A stretch of 64,000 nucleotides of DNA from Bacteroidales bacterium (GTDB lineage: Bacteria > Bacteroidota > Bacteroidia > Bacteroidales > WCHB1-69), in the NCBI GenBank assembly GCA_024400635.1, contig JAKSMI010000005.1, positions 124,001-188,000 of the forward strand, in the 5' to 3' direction. A model generated the notes under the pieces. The model had not been told where the DNA came from, searched no databases, and saw only the letters and a program-made list of their open reading frames with translations. Shown here piece after piece: positions 28,860-37,877 of this stretch. The first letter of the stretch is position 1. Each line of letters opens with the position of its first letter. Both the position numbers and the translations under genes were made by a program.

Positions 28860-28867
28860 CAAATATA
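28860..28867 (-). promoter_or_regulatory. Promoter -7 element for rocD
   Basis: TATATTTG on the minus strand, about 60 bp before the rocD start. Confidence 0.5.
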
Positions 28868-28901
28868 CAATTTTTTCTTTCGCCTGTCAAGACAAATAAT
28901 T

Positions 28902-29438
28902 TTATTTTTTTATCAGATTATCGATTATTAGGGCATTCTCATCGATCAAAACGACCACTTCCGATACAGGCTCAAACTGATGTGGCACATAATCAAGCAT
29001 TTGCAAGACATAGCATTTTCCACTTCCCGTTCCTAATATATCAATGTAATGCCCCGATGTCATCAGTTTTTTCACATTGCTCAATTCCGCATAATTATTT
29101 TTGGCAATACAATTCTGTACTTTCAGCATGTCATTTGAATCAACATAAACGCTCATTCTTTTCATTTTTTCATTGGTTGGTTGATAGATGAAAACCTGCT
29201 TGTTACGTGTTTTGTCCGACCACAATTTCAATATGCCATAAATAATGGCGATGGCACCGAGTACTATCAGGCTCATACTCAACACCTGATTGGCAATGAC
29301 AGGTGTGGCTGCGACAATCACCAACAAAGCAGATACAATGATGATGCCTAATGCACAGGCTATGCTTTTGCTTTTCACTTCAATATTTTGATTTCCGTTA
29401 TCCTCCAAATAAGTATTAATATCTTTATAATTTTCCAT
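28902..29438 (-). CDS. Unrecognised two-helix membrane protein
   Basis: I do not recognise this 178-residue protein. It has a polar N-terminus (about 25 residues), two membrane helices (about 27-48 and 54-72, separated by a short turn), and a soluble C-terminal domain of about 100 residues with alternating strands and helices (VFIYQPTNEKMKRMSVYVDSND, MLQMLDYV-like core YVLQMLDYVPHQFEP). Both ends are probably cytoplasmic. The only candidate promoter upstream is at 29908-29915, which would give a leader of about 460 nt containing the repeat array at 29.5-29.75 kb. Coding potential is supported by composition and by a sensible membrane topology. Confidence 0.7.
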   Translation of the reverse strand: MENYKDINTYLEDNGNQNIEVKSKSIACALGIIIVSALLVIVAATPVIANQVLSMSLIVLGAIAIIYGILKLWSDKTRNKQVFIYQPTNEKMKRMSVYVDSNDMLKVQNCIAKNNYAELSNVKKLMTSGHYIDILGTGSGKCYVLQMLDYVPHQFEPVSEVVVLIDENALIIDNLIKK

Positions 29439-29501
29439 AATTTTTGATTTTTAGATTTAATTATGATTGTTGCTCACTTCGGTGTGAACTGATGAATGGT
29501 A

Positions 29502-29744
29502 CTGTCTTTCAGACAGAATAGTTATCTGGTCATCTTTCTTCCGGCAGCACCTCCTTCGTCGGTGCAACCGGTTACGCTAATGCTGTCTTTCAGACAGTCC
29601 CGACATTTCCCAGAACTTCACTCTCACCTTCTGGCGCTGGTAAAACCGGTTACGCTAATACTGCCTAAAAGACTATGCAATTAGTAACAGGGGACGAAGT
29701 CTCCGGCTGGGAATGCCAAACAAGGTACTCTGCCTGAAAGGCAG
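29502..29744. repeat. Modular hairpin repeat array, locus 2
   Basis: Modules in both orientations: CTGTCTTTCAGACAG (29502-29516), a CCGG-bracketed GCACC/GGTGC module ending CCGGTTAC (29541-29575), a second CTGTCTTTCAGACAG (29583-29597), a degenerate copy ending CCGGTTAC (about 29620-29652), an inverted GTCTCCGG-type module (29684-29706), and CTGCCTGAAAGGCAG (29730-29744, GAA loop = inverse TTC). The linker here is GCTAAT, in place of TATGTTGT at other loci. No convincing gene lies in 29439-29792. Confidence 0.75.
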
Positions 29745-29792
29745 TACCCATACCTGTAAGTAAAGATTCAGATATCTGCGTAAGAAATCACA

Positions 29793-30185
29793 TCACAATC
29801 TCAGGCATCCGACAGCGAGAGTGTAGAAATCTCGCGACAGACGCTGAGCAGCAAAAATGTCAATGATGTTCAGACTTTTAACTATTCTATTCCTATTTAT
29901 GCTCTTGCAAAAATACAATTTTTGCAAGACATGATGAGACAACAACTTACAAGATATAGTAATAGAAAACGACGGAATTTCATTCCGTGTCAGCAGACCC
30001 GAAAAACTGAAAGTGGAGATTTCAAATTCGCTGCTTTTCGGAGGCAGATTGTGACCAATTTCTTTTGGAATCGACACAGAGGCACAAGAAGTAGCAACAT
30101 TGATTGTCAGGAAGGCAACCAACAGCAAGAAGGAAGGCAAAAAAGCCAAATCGCCCCTAATCTTCCTTTGCTTCAGCCTTTTCAT
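29793..30185 (-). CDS. Doubtful ORF downstream of the small membrane protein
   Basis: A 130-codon frame that overlaps the end of the 64-codon gene by 29 bp. Its first 35 residues look like a signal peptide (AFLPSFLLLVAFLTINVATSC), which argues for a secreted protein. Against it, the second half runs through the TTC-loop hairpin at 29972-29988 and the promoter-bearing palindrome at 29904-29928, and has no family resemblance I can see. Either a decayed gene or a chance frame over an intergenic repeat region. Confidence 0.22.
   Translation of the reverse strand: MKRLKQRKIRGDLAFLPSFLLLVAFLTINVATSCASVSIPKEIGHNLPPKSSEFEISTFSFSGLLTRNEIPSFSITISCKLLSHHVLQKLYFCKSINRNRIVKSLNIIDIFAAQRLSRDFYTLAVGCLRL
29904..29928 (-). 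promoter_or_regulatory. Palindromic promoter facing the locus 2 repeats
   Basis: Arms CTTGCAAAAAT and ATTTTTGCAAG (11 bp, perfect) flank ACA. On the minus strand the arm creates TATTTTTG (29908-29915), a Bacteroidota -7 element directed toward the locus 2 repeats and the membrane-protein gene starting at 29438. The symmetry suggests an operator overlapping the promoter. Confidence 0.4.
29972..29988. repeat. TTC-loop hairpin, divergent stem
   Basis: ACGGAAT-TTC-ATTCCGT: a perfect 7-bp stem with the same TTC loop as the other modules but a wholly different stem sequence. Confidence 0.55.
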
Positions 30186-30351
30186 TATTTTTCTTATTTT
30201 TTCTATTGATAATCAAAACAGCAATAACGTAAGCCACAGTCACACCGAGCATACAACTTATCTGCAGAATGAATTTATCTTCAATATCCATAAAATGAAT
30301 AGGAACGATAAAAACAGCGTACAACAAAACCAGCTTAAAGAAATGCTTCAT
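30157..30351 (-). CDS. Small two-helix membrane protein after valS
   Basis: A 64-residue protein starting 12 bp after the valS stop, so it is likely cotranscribed. It has two hydrophobic segments (about residues 4-20 and 29-48) and a highly charged Lys/Glu/Asn tail (NRKNKKNNEKAEAKED), the pattern of a real small inner-membrane protein with a cytoplasmic tail. I recognise no family. The function is unknown; the tail may be an RNA or ribosome contact, but that is speculation. Confidence 0.55.
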   Translation of the reverse strand: MKHFFKLVLLYAVFIVPIHFMDIEDKFILQISCMLGVTVAYVIAVLIINRKNKKNNEKAEAKED

Positions 30352-30363
30352 TTTGATTTACAA

Positions 30364-33000
30364 TTAATTGAGTGCAGCAATCTGTTCTTTTAGAAGTTTG
30401 ATTTTGGCTTCTGCATCAGACTGTTTCTTACGTTCGACGGCCACCACTTGTTCTGGAGCATTCTGAACAAAACGGTCGTTCGACAATTTTTTCACCACCG
30501 ACTGTAGAAATTTTTCAGCGTAAGCCAAATCATCATTCAGTTTTTTCAATTCGGCCTCCTTGTCAATATTATCTGCAAAAGGCACGAAATATTCAGTATT
30601 CTGTTCGATAAAGAGAACCGCACCTGGAACTTTTTCGTTCACATATTCCACCTGTGGGATATTGCATAACTTTTCAATCACGCAGTCCATTTCTTCGTCT
30701 CCAGCATTTTTCTGACGCATAACAAAGAGATTGACCGGGTTTTTAGGTGCGATATTCTTTTCGGCTCTTACGCGGCGTACCTTCTCGATAACCTTTTGTG
30801 TATCAGCAAATCTTGCCAGGAAAGCAGCATCTTCCTCACTCGTTTTCGGTTCTGGCATTGGAGCCACCATGATGGATTCGTTTTCTCCGCGTTCATGCAA
30901 TCCATGCCACAATTCTTCTGTAATAAACGGCATAAACGGATGCAAAATGCGCAACAATTTATCGAAAATGGCAATAATTTCGTTGTATGTTTTACCATCG
31001 ATTGGTTTCTGATACGGAGGTTTCACCACTTCCAGGAAGCAGGAGCAGAAATCGTCCCATACAAGTTTGTAAACAGACATCAAAGCATCTGAAAGGCGGT
31101 ATTTTTCGAAATGGTCATTCATTTCCGTCAGCACTTCGTTCAGACGCATATTGAACCATTTCACAGCGGTAGCGTTGCTCTGCGGTTGAGCGATATTGTC
31201 ATCAACTTGCCATCCTTTCACCAAACGGAAGGCATTCCAAATCTTGTTGTTAAAGTTACGTCCTTGTTCGCACAATGACTCATCAAACAGCAAGTCATTG
31301 CCGGCTGGAGAGCTGAGGAGCATGCCCATACGAACGCCATCGGCGCCATACTGATCCATCAGTACAATGGGGTCTGGAGAGTTACCCAACTGCTTCGACA
31401 TTTTGCGGCCCAGTTTATCTCGTACCGTTCCCGTAAAATAAACATGATGGAAAGGCACAGCGTTGCGCCATTCGAGGCCGGCCATAATCATACGTGCCAC
31501 CCAAAAGAAGATAATATCGGGAGCCGTAACCAAAACAGCTGCCGGATAATAATAATTAACTTCTTCATTATCAGGATTTCTAACACCATCAAAAACAGAC
31601 ATGGGCCACAACCATGATGAAAACCAAGTATCCATCACGTCTTCGTCTTGTTTAAGATCATCAAGGGTCAGATTCAAATCCGGATATTTTTCTTGAGCCA
31701 TTTTGAGCGCCTCTTCTTTTGTAGCGGCAACGACGAATTCACGGTTGGGCAAGTAATAAGCCGGAATGCGGTGGCCCCACCACAACTGTCGGCTGATGCA
31801 CCAATCCTTAACATTTTCCATCCAGTGTGAATAGGTGTTTTTGAACTTATCCGGATAGAATTTGATTTCATCGTTCATCACCACATCAAGGGCTGGTTTT
31901 GCCAAGGCTGCCATATCGCAAAACCACTGCAGTGACAATTTGGGTTCAATAACTTCATTGGTACGTTCCGAATAACCCACTTTGTTGGTATAATCTTCGA
32001 TTTTCACCATATTACCAGAAGCTTCCAGCATGGGGATAATCTGCTTACGGGCCTCAAAACGGTCAACGCCAACGAGGAACTGAGCAGATTCATTCAGTGT
32101 TCCGTTGTCATTGAAAATGTTGATGGTATCCAATTTATGCTTGATACCCAGATTGTAGTCGTTGATATCGTGAGCGGGCGTTATTTTGAGAGCACCTGTG
32201 CCAAATTCGCGATCTACATATTCATCAAAAATAAGAGGGATAGAACGGTTTACCAATGGCACGATGGCGCGTTTGCCTCGAAGGTGCGTAAAACGCTCAT
32301 CTTCGGGGTGCATACAGATAGCCGTATCGCCGAGGATGGTTTCCGGGCGGGTGGTTGCAATCGTGACATATTCATTTTCAGTCCCTTCAATTTGATAACG
32401 AACATAATACAACTTAGATTGCACTTCATGATAGATAACTTCTTCGTCAGAAACGGCCGTCAGGGCTTTGGGGTCCCAATTGACCATACGAACCCCACGG
32501 TAAATTTTACCTTTGTTGTAGAGGTCAACGAAGACTTTTGTAACGGCTTCCGACATTTCGGGATCCATGGTAAAACGAGTGCGGCTCCAATCGCAGGAAG
32601 CGCCAAGTTTACGAAGCTGTTTCAGGATGATGCCACCATATTTTTCTTTCCATTCCCAAGCGTATTTAAGGAATTCGTCGCGTGTCAGAGAGCGTTTGTC
32701 AATGCCTTGTTCTTTAAGCATATTCACGACTTTTGCTTCTGTAGCGATGGATGCGTGGTCGGTTCCGGGAATCCACACAGCATTATAGCCACGCATTCTC
32801 GCACGACGTACGAGAACGTCTTGGATGGTATTGTTCAGCATGTGCCCCATATGCAGCACGCCAGTAACATTGGGTGGTGGAATAACGATGGTGAAAGCTT
32901 TTCTATGATCAGGTTTAGATGCAAAAAGATGATGGTCATTCCAAAATTGATACCATTTGTCTTCAATACTCTTGGGGTCGTACTTGGTGGCAATTTCCAT
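30364..33000 (-). CDS. valS: Valyl-tRNA synthetase
   Basis: Class Ia synthetase charging tRNA-Val, with editing of mis-charged threonine. The 878 residues include the HIGH-type [12 protein letters not shown] near residue 47, the editing (CP1) domain about 190-330, GHRIPAYYL, the KMSKS-type [14 protein letters not shown] near 530, an anticodon-binding domain, and a C-terminal coiled coil (about 810-878) typical of ValRS. Promoter 33088-33095 gives an 80-nt leader with no T-box-like structure visible. A small membrane protein follows after 12 bp. Confidence 0.97.
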   Translation of the reverse strand: MEIATKYDPKSIEDKWYQFWNDHHLFASKPDHRKAFTIVIPPPNVTGVLHMGHMLNNTIQDVLVRRARMRGYNAVWIPGTDHASIATEAKVVNMLKEQGIDKRSLTRDEFLKYAWEWKEKYGGIILKQLRKLGASCDWSRTRFTMDPEMSEAVTKVFVDLYNKGKIYRGVRMVNWDPKALTAVSDEEVIYHEVQSKLYYVRYQIEGTENEYVTIATTRPETILGDTAICMHPEDERFTHLRGKRAIVPLVNRSIPLIFDEYVDREFGTGALKITPAHDINDYNLGIKHKLDTINIFNDNGTLNESAQFLVGVDRFEARKQIIPMLEASGNMVKIEDYTNKVGYSERTNEVIEPKLSLQWFCDMAALAKPALDVVMNDEIKFYPDKFKNTYSHWMENVKDWCISRQLWWGHRIPAYYLPNREFVVAATKEEALKMAQEKYPDLNLTLDDLKQDEDVMDTWFSSWLWPMSVFDGVRNPDNEEVNYYYPAAVLVTAPDIIFFWVARMIMAGLEWRNAVPFHHVYFTGTVRDKLGRKMSKQLGNSPDPIVLMDQYGADGVRMGMLLSSPAGNDLLFDESLCEQGRNFNNKIWNAFRLVKGWQVDDNIAQPQSNATAVKWFNMRLNEVLTEMNDHFEKYRLSDALMSVYKLVWDDFCSCFLEVVKPPYQKPIDGKTYNEIIAIFDKLLRILHPFMPFITEELWHGLHERGENESIMVAPMPEPKTSEEDAAFLARFADTQKVIEKVRRVRAEKNIAPKNPVNLFVMRQKNAGDEEMDCVIEKLCNIPQVEYVNEKVPGAVLFIEQNTEYFVPFADNIDKEAELKKLNDDLAYAEKFLQSVVKKLSNDRFVQNAPEQVVAVERKKQSDAEAKIKLLKEQIAALN

Positions 33001-33087
33001 TTTTTCCGCTATTTAAATTTGATATTAACAATTTATCTTATCAACTATCAGCAATTTATAATACAACGTCGATAATTTTATAAATTG

Positions 33088-33095
33088 CAAAGATA
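33088..33095 (-). promoter_or_regulatory. Promoter -7 element for valS
   Basis: TATCTTTG on the minus strand, about 90 bp before the valS start. The rest of the 307-bp gap (33096-33307) is occupied by repeat locus 3. Confidence 0.55.
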
Positions 33096-33170
33096 CTAAA
33101 AAAAGCAACGTATAGCTTTATTTTTTCAGTAAAGCGTAAAAACAAACATTGGTGTCCGATAAAACATGTA

Positions 33171-33310
33171 TTGCCTTTCAGGCAACAGATGCCTACAACG
33201 CCTTTCCACCGAGGACTCCGTCCCCGGTTACTATGTTGTGGTGTCTTTCAGACACCGACGCCTCTGTACCACAATGCCGGCAGCATCTCCTACGTCGGTG
33301 CAACTGGTTA
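33171..33310 (+). repeat. Modular hairpin repeat array, locus 3
   Basis: TTGCCTTTCAGGCAA (33171-33185), then CCG-A-GGAC-TCC-GTCC-C-CGG followed by TTAC (33209-33231), TATGTTGT, GGTGTCTTTCAGACACC (33240-33256), and a GCCGG-bracketed GCATC/GGTGC stem (33276-33310). The order matches locus 1. Base changes relative to locus 1 keep the pairing. The last three bases provide the stop codon of the AddA-like gene on the other strand. Confidence 0.75.
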
Positions 33311-36300
33311 GTTGTTCAAATACAAAATCCGGCTCTTCACATTATGGTATCCCATCTGCCGCAAAAGATTGCAATATCGGTCAAGTTGCTGCTGGTATGC
33401 TTCATTTTCCTTGCCGGTCTTATAATCAATGACCATGACCTCATCTTCCAAAAAGACGATGCGGTCGGGACGGTAAATATGCCCATCCGTGTTCAAAATA
33501 GAAGTTTCGTTTAACACGCGAGCTTCGGGGGAAAAATAGGGTTTCAAATCATCATCGGACATGAGTCGTTTCAAAACAGCACACAGAATTTCACGATCCA
33601 TCGTACCCGCCACGGTCTGCATCAGTTCTTCCAATTCCTTGTCATTCTGTGGAAAAGATTTCAGCCGCGCCAGAAAATCGTGAATAAAAATACCCAGTTC
33701 TTGTTCTTCGGTCCTATGGTCTCCACAAGTCAACTGCGACGATGCCAAAGTAAAGTCAGACAAATGTAATTTATTCAATTTAATATCTGGACTTTCAATA
33801 TCTTTCCTTACATGCTTAAAATCCTTATTACCAAACCAATATTCCTTTGGAATACCGCTTTCTGATTTATTTTGAATGAATTGAGAAAGATATTTGGAAT
33901 AATTTTTTCCATTTTCTGCTTTTCCTGCGATGATGTACATTCCTTCGCTGGCACGAGTGTGTGCCACATAAACTGCATTCACATTGTCAATTTGCGACAT
34001 TTGGGCTTCCTCTTCAGCAATATCAGAAAATTTGGTTCCACCAATTTGTGATTTTGACGTATCCAAAAGCAAATAAGGAAGTTGACATTCCGAATCATCA
34101 TTTTTAATCCACACCTGCTTTATGCCAACGCCTTCATTCCATGAATTCATTGGGAAAACAACCACTGGATATTGCAATCCTTTAGATTTGTGGATGGTAG
34201 TAACCGTAACCGCATCGGCATCTTTTGAACAATTGACTGAAATTGAGCATCCCGTTTCATCCCACCAATTCAGGAACTGCGTCAAATCGGCAAATTTCTT
34301 GTTATAATTATCAAACACAGCATCCAGAAATGTTGTCACAAAAACATCCGCATCGTCCAATCGGTATGCCAGCAACAATTCTTTCACGATTGTAAAAACA
34401 GGATACGAGCGAAGATTACTGATTTCCAGAAGTTTCTGTACATCGACAGTGTCTTTCAATTCCATCAGGGCCTGTGAAAATCCATCCCGTTGGGCTAACA
34501 ACAAAGCAAAATCCCCCACCCTTTCCGGATAAAAATGACACACAATAGCCAATTTTGCCAGCAGGTCTCTCGGCATTAATATATACCTTAACGTATTAAT
34601 TATCAACTTTATATTCTTCGAGGAAGATAATAAAAGTGAATCTTCTGAAATAACAGGAATACCTTTGGAAGCCAAATAATTGGCAATAGCACTCCCTTTC
34701 TGCCTATCCTTGCTAAGCACGGCCACATCTTTATAATCATAGCCTTTAGACAGCGCATTTTCAATGGCATTCATTGATTCCGAAAGAATGTACGCTTCAC
34801 CATCTTCCTCCTGCCTAAAACGGACATATACAAAACCATCTTTTTTCGACGAAGATTGCTGTTCCACATCAGAATAATAGGTCTTCAGTAATTCATTTTT
34901 ATTCAACAATTCGCATTCTATCAAATATTTAAAGAATGAATTGTTAAAATCAACGACAGTTTGTGAAGAGCGGTAATTCACATCCAATGGCTTCAAATTG
35001 AAATCGTCTTCAGCGATGGCATTACTATTCAAATTATCCCTAACACCCTCGGCGCTTGAGAGTTGATTTAAAAGTGTGGAATCGCCATTTCTAAAGCGGT
35101 ATATGGCTTGTTTAACATCTCCGAAAAGGATGGTTTCCCCGTTATCTCCAAACTGATTTTGCCCTGATAATGCATTCAAGATGAGCGGTTTGAGATCTTC
35201 CCACTGCATTTTTGAAGTATCCTGAAACTCATCAATAAAAAAATAGGAATATTTATTGCCGATTTTTTCGAAAAGATATGGTGTGTCACTATCTTTAATC
35301 TCATCAAAAATACGACCATTGGTTTCATTCAGGAAGAAAAGATTATCGCGAAGCTTGATTTCATCCATAATCTCCTTCAAATCAAAAAGTAGTAAAAGAA
35401 GGGAAGAATTCTTTTCAACGGGTTTGATATTGGCAATCTCCGAAACCAGCATTCGTATTTGATCCACTATCTCTCTAATTCGTGGCTGAACCGCAATACT
35501 TTTGTCCGTAGGAGAGCGCAAAACAGAATCAGAGTCAATACATTTTTGGACTAAAGTAGTTCTTGAATTAGCCAACAAATTGTTTTTCAACTGATTAACA
35601 TAACTATAAATACCTTTTGACTTTCCGACAAAGTCTTCAGGATTTACACTCAGGGACTCTACAATCTGAATCAGTTCATCCGCCAGCTTTTTCAATTCAC
35701 CCCTGAATATTTTTACTTGTTTTGAGATTAGTTCCAAAACTTTCGTCAATTCTGATTTGGGGCCATCTTCACTTTCAGAAACGCTGTGGTGCATTTCCGA
35801 CAATTTCTTTGCCGCTTCATGAGACCTTTCTCCTTGGATTGTGGCAATCGACGCTTTCAATACCGCATCGATTCTCCAATTCCCACTGTCTTCCATTTGT
35901 CTTTGCACCAAAGTAATAACGCGTTTTGCCTGCTCTGAATTTGCTTTTGAAAGGTTATTGAGAAGCAAATCCACAGTCTGCTGATAATACTCCGACACAT
36001 CAATCTGGACTTCATAATTCATATTCAAATCCAATTCGATAGCGAAAGAGCGGATGATACGTTGGAAAAAACTATCGATAGTACTGATGGAAAAATCGGG
36101 GTAATCGTAAAGGATTTTGTGAAGCAGAATTTGGGATTTTTGTTGAAAAGACGCTGGCGACAACTGAGCAAGAGTCGGGTTCAGTTGTCGCATGTTATCA
36201 TAAATGGCCTTATCCGAACTCGAATAGTCGCTGATTGGTGAAAAAGCGAAGACATTCAACACTTTCACAATGCGCTCCTTCATTTCAGCGGTAGCGTTAT

Positions 36301-36424
36301 TAGTGAAAGTAACAGCTAGAATATTTCTAAACCTGTCTGGTTTCAACAAGCATAACGCAAGGAATTCGGCGACAAGACTTGTGGTTTTCCCAGAACCAGC
36401 CGATGCTTTATAGACCTTGAACAT
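33308..36424 (-). CDS. AddA/RecB-like UvrD helicase with nuclease domain
   Basis: The 1038-residue protein joins an SF1 UvrD/RecB helicase to a C-terminal PD-(D/E)XK nuclease, as in AddA: double-strand-break end processing for recombination. Motifs: Walker A KASAGSGKTTSL (6-17), FFIDEFQDTSKMQW, QAIYRFRNGDS, TTIHKSKGLQYPVV, YVAHTRASEGMYI; nuclease RPDRIVFLEDE, VIDYKTGKE and the following QQQLDRY near 1000-1025. The usual partner AddB is not adjacent. The gene begins 6 bp after purE and is last in a seven-gene same-strand run. Its stop codon falls within repeat locus 3. The C-terminus may have been trimmed by the repeat but the nuclease motif is complete. Confidence 0.9.
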   Translation of the reverse strand: MFKVYKASAGSGKTTSLVAEFLALCLLKPDRFRNILAVTFTNNATAEMKERIVKVLNVFAFSPISDYSSSDKAIYDNMRQLNPTLAQLSPASFQQKSQILLHKILYDYPDFSISTIDSFFQRIIRSFAIELDLNMNYEVQIDVSEYYQQTVDLLLNNLSKANSEQAKRVITLVQRQMEDSGNWRIDAVLKASIATIQGERSHEAAKKLSEMHHSVSESEDGPKSELTKVLELISKQVKIFRGELKKLADELIQIVESLSVNPEDFVGKSKGIYSYVNQLKNNLLANSRTTLVQKCIDSDSVLRSPTDKSIAVQPRIREIVDQIRMLVSEIANIKPVEKNSSLLLLLFDLKEIMDEIKLRDNLFFLNETNGRIFDEIKDSDTPYLFEKIGNKYSYFFIDEFQDTSKMQWEDLKPLILNALSGQNQFGDNGETILFGDVKQAIYRFRNGDSTLLNQLSSAEGVRDNLNSNAIAEDDFNLKPLDVNYRSSQTVVDFNNSFFKYLIECELLNKNELLKTYYSDVEQQSSSKKDGFVYVRFRQEEDGEAYILSESMNAIENALSKGYDYKDVAVLSKDRQKGSAIANYLASKGIPVISEDSLLLSSSKNIKLIINTLRYILMPRDLLAKLAIVCHFYPERVGDFALLLAQRDGFSQALMELKDTVDVQKLLEISNLRSYPVFTIVKELLLAYRLDDADVFVTTFLDAVFDNYNKKFADLTQFLNWWDETGCSISVNCSKDADAVTVTTIHKSKGLQYPVVVFPMNSWNEGVGIKQVWIKNDDSECQLPYLLLDTSKSQIGGTKFSDIAEEEAQMSQIDNVNAVYVAHTRASEGMYIIAGKAENGKNYSKYLSQFIQNKSESGIPKEYWFGNKDFKHVRKDIESPDIKLNKLHLSDFTLASSQLTCGDHRTEEQELGIFIHDFLARLKSFPQNDKELEELMQTVAGTMDREILCAVLKRLMSDDDLKPYFSPEARVLNETSILNTDGHIYRPDRIVFLEDEVMVIDYKTGKENEAYQQQLDRYCNLLRQMGYHNVKSRILYLNN

Positions 36425-36430
36425 AAATAA

Positions 36431-36907
36431 TTAGTCGAGGGTCGTTTCCAGAACTTTCTTGGTCATATTGGCGCGATAGTCTGCCAATTGTGCTGCGATT
36501 TTTTCGTCAAAGGCGCCTAACATTTCGACAGCGAGGAGTCCACCGTTTTTAGCGCCGTCGATAGCAACGGTAGCCACTGGAATACCGCCAGGCATCTGAA
36601 CGATGGAAAGCAGGGAATCCAGTCCATTAAGTGCGGCACTTTTAATAGGAATGCCGATAATGGGCAAAGTTGTTTTGGCAGCCATAATGCCAGCCAAATG
36701 GGCAGCGCCACCAGCACCCGTGATAATGACCTTGAGTCCACGTTCACGGGCAGTAGCCGAATACTCAATAGCACGTTCCGGGGTACGGTGCGCACTGATG
36801 ACAAACTTTTCGTAAGGCACGCCAAATTCGTCCAAAACATCACATGCTGCCTTCATCGTGTTCCAATCGCTTTTGGAACCCATAACTATTCCTACCAATG
36901 GTTTCAT
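36431..36907 (-). CDS. purE: N5-carboxyaminoimidazole ribonucleotide mutase
   Basis: Class I PurE, which converts N5-CAIR to CAIR in purine synthesis. The 158-residue protein has the substrate-binding [12 protein letters not shown] near residue 11, the [11 protein letters not shown] loop with the catalytic His, and [16 protein letters not shown]. Length is standard. It sits between the DUF3109-Nudix gene (19 bp) and the AddA-like gene (6 bp); no purK or other purine gene is in the window. Confidence 0.97.
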   Translation of the reverse strand: MKPLVGIVMGSKSDWNTMKAACDVLDEFGVPYEKFVISAHRTPERAIEYSATARERGLKVIITGAGGAAHLAGIMAAKTTLPIIGIPIKSAALNGLDSLLSIVQMPGGIPVATVAIDGAKNGGLLAVEMLGAFDEKIAAQLADYRANMTKKVLETTLD

Positions 36908-36926
36908 ATTGTTGATTTTTATTTTG

Positions 36927-37877
36927 TTATAATTTTATTGATTGCCATAGGTCTTTCAAATTCTGATAAGAATTCTCCAGCATCGCCGACACCTTATCGG
37001 GCTCCACCCAACGGACTTCGACAATGTCTTCCTCTGTCTGCGGCACCAAAGCATCATCACCCTCGGCACGCATCAGATACCAGAATGTTTCTTTGCCAAT
37101 CCATTTTCCACCTTGTAAATATGTATGAAAAGTAGAGGTGAGTTTCATGGTAATAGACAAGTGTTTCAATCCCGTTTCCTCCCGCACTTCACGAGTGGCG
37201 GCATCTTCAATGGTTTCACCTTCTTCAACCTTTCCTTTCGGAAAATCCCATTTTCCTCTTCTAAAAATCATAAGAACCTGATTTTCAGAATTTAGAATCA
37301 CGCCACCAGCAGCTTTTATTTCCTCATAATTGGCTTCTAATTTTTGATAAAAATCTTCGCCATAATGGCGGATAATAGGATCTTTAAGGAAACGGAAAAC
37401 GGGAAGTCGAAGTTTCTTGCCCAACTCACAAGCATCGGCACAGACAAACCAGTGGTGATAGTTCCATGCTTCATAATCGGGCAAAGTTTTTATTCTTATG
37501 GGGTAAAGATGGCAGGAAATAGGCTTGGGAAAATCAATTTCCCCATTGCGATAGGCTTTTTCTATAGCACATTTCACCACACCATCCTCATCGTAATAAG
37601 CATAGGCGCATCGCTCGTCGCTGAGCAAGGGCGTAACAAAAGAACCTTCCATGTCATAATCGAAAGCACCCTCTTGCTCTACCTTTTCTATGCCTTCTTC
37701 CGACATATATTTTTTAAAGATAGGATAGTTGTCCTCCAAATCTCCGACTTCATCAGGAGCAACGGGAGCACCGGCATCACCTTCGACGCAACACTCTCCC
37801 TTGCACTTGTTCAAATCGCAACAAAACTGTGATTCGAACAACTCATCAGAGACCAATACATTATCGACAATTATCAT
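36927..37877 (-). CDS. DUF3109-Nudix hydrolase fusion protein
   Basis: The 316-residue protein has two parts. Residues 1-185 match DUF3109, a cysteine-rich family of unknown function: [19 protein letters not shown] near 17-35, then SCHLYPIRI and [11 protein letters not shown]. Residues 188-316 are a Nudix hydrolase with the full box [20 protein letters not shown] plus TGL (about 215-237), expected to hydrolyse a nucleoside diphosphate-X substrate. In related bacteria I know these as separate proteins. The joint [33 protein letters not shown] linker is short and in frame (residues about 160-190). The start codon overlaps the protease stop as ATGA, so translation is probably coupled. Confidence 0.85.
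   Translation of the reverse strand: MIIVDNVLVSDELFESQFCCDLNKCKGECCVEGDAGAPVAPDEVGDLEDNYPIFKKYMSEEGIEKVEQEGAFDYDMEGSFVTPLLSDERCAYAYYDEDGVVKCAIEKAYRNGEIDFPKPISCHLYPIRIKTLPDYEAWNYHHWFVCADACELGKKLRLPVFRFLKDPIIRHYGEDFYQKLEANYEEIKAAGGVILNSENQVLMIFRRGKWDFPKGKVEEGETIEDAATREVREETGLKHLSITMKLTSTFHTYLQGGKWIGKETFWYLMRAEGDDALVPQTEEDIVEVRWVEPDKVSAMLENSYQNLKDLWQSIKL

Noticed and set aside
29496..29760. CRISPR array or integron attC sites at the hairpin repeats
   Set aside because: The repeats are not evenly spaced, occur in both orientations, have no unique equal-length spacers, and no cas or integrase gene is near; the attC core/inverse-core pattern is not met.
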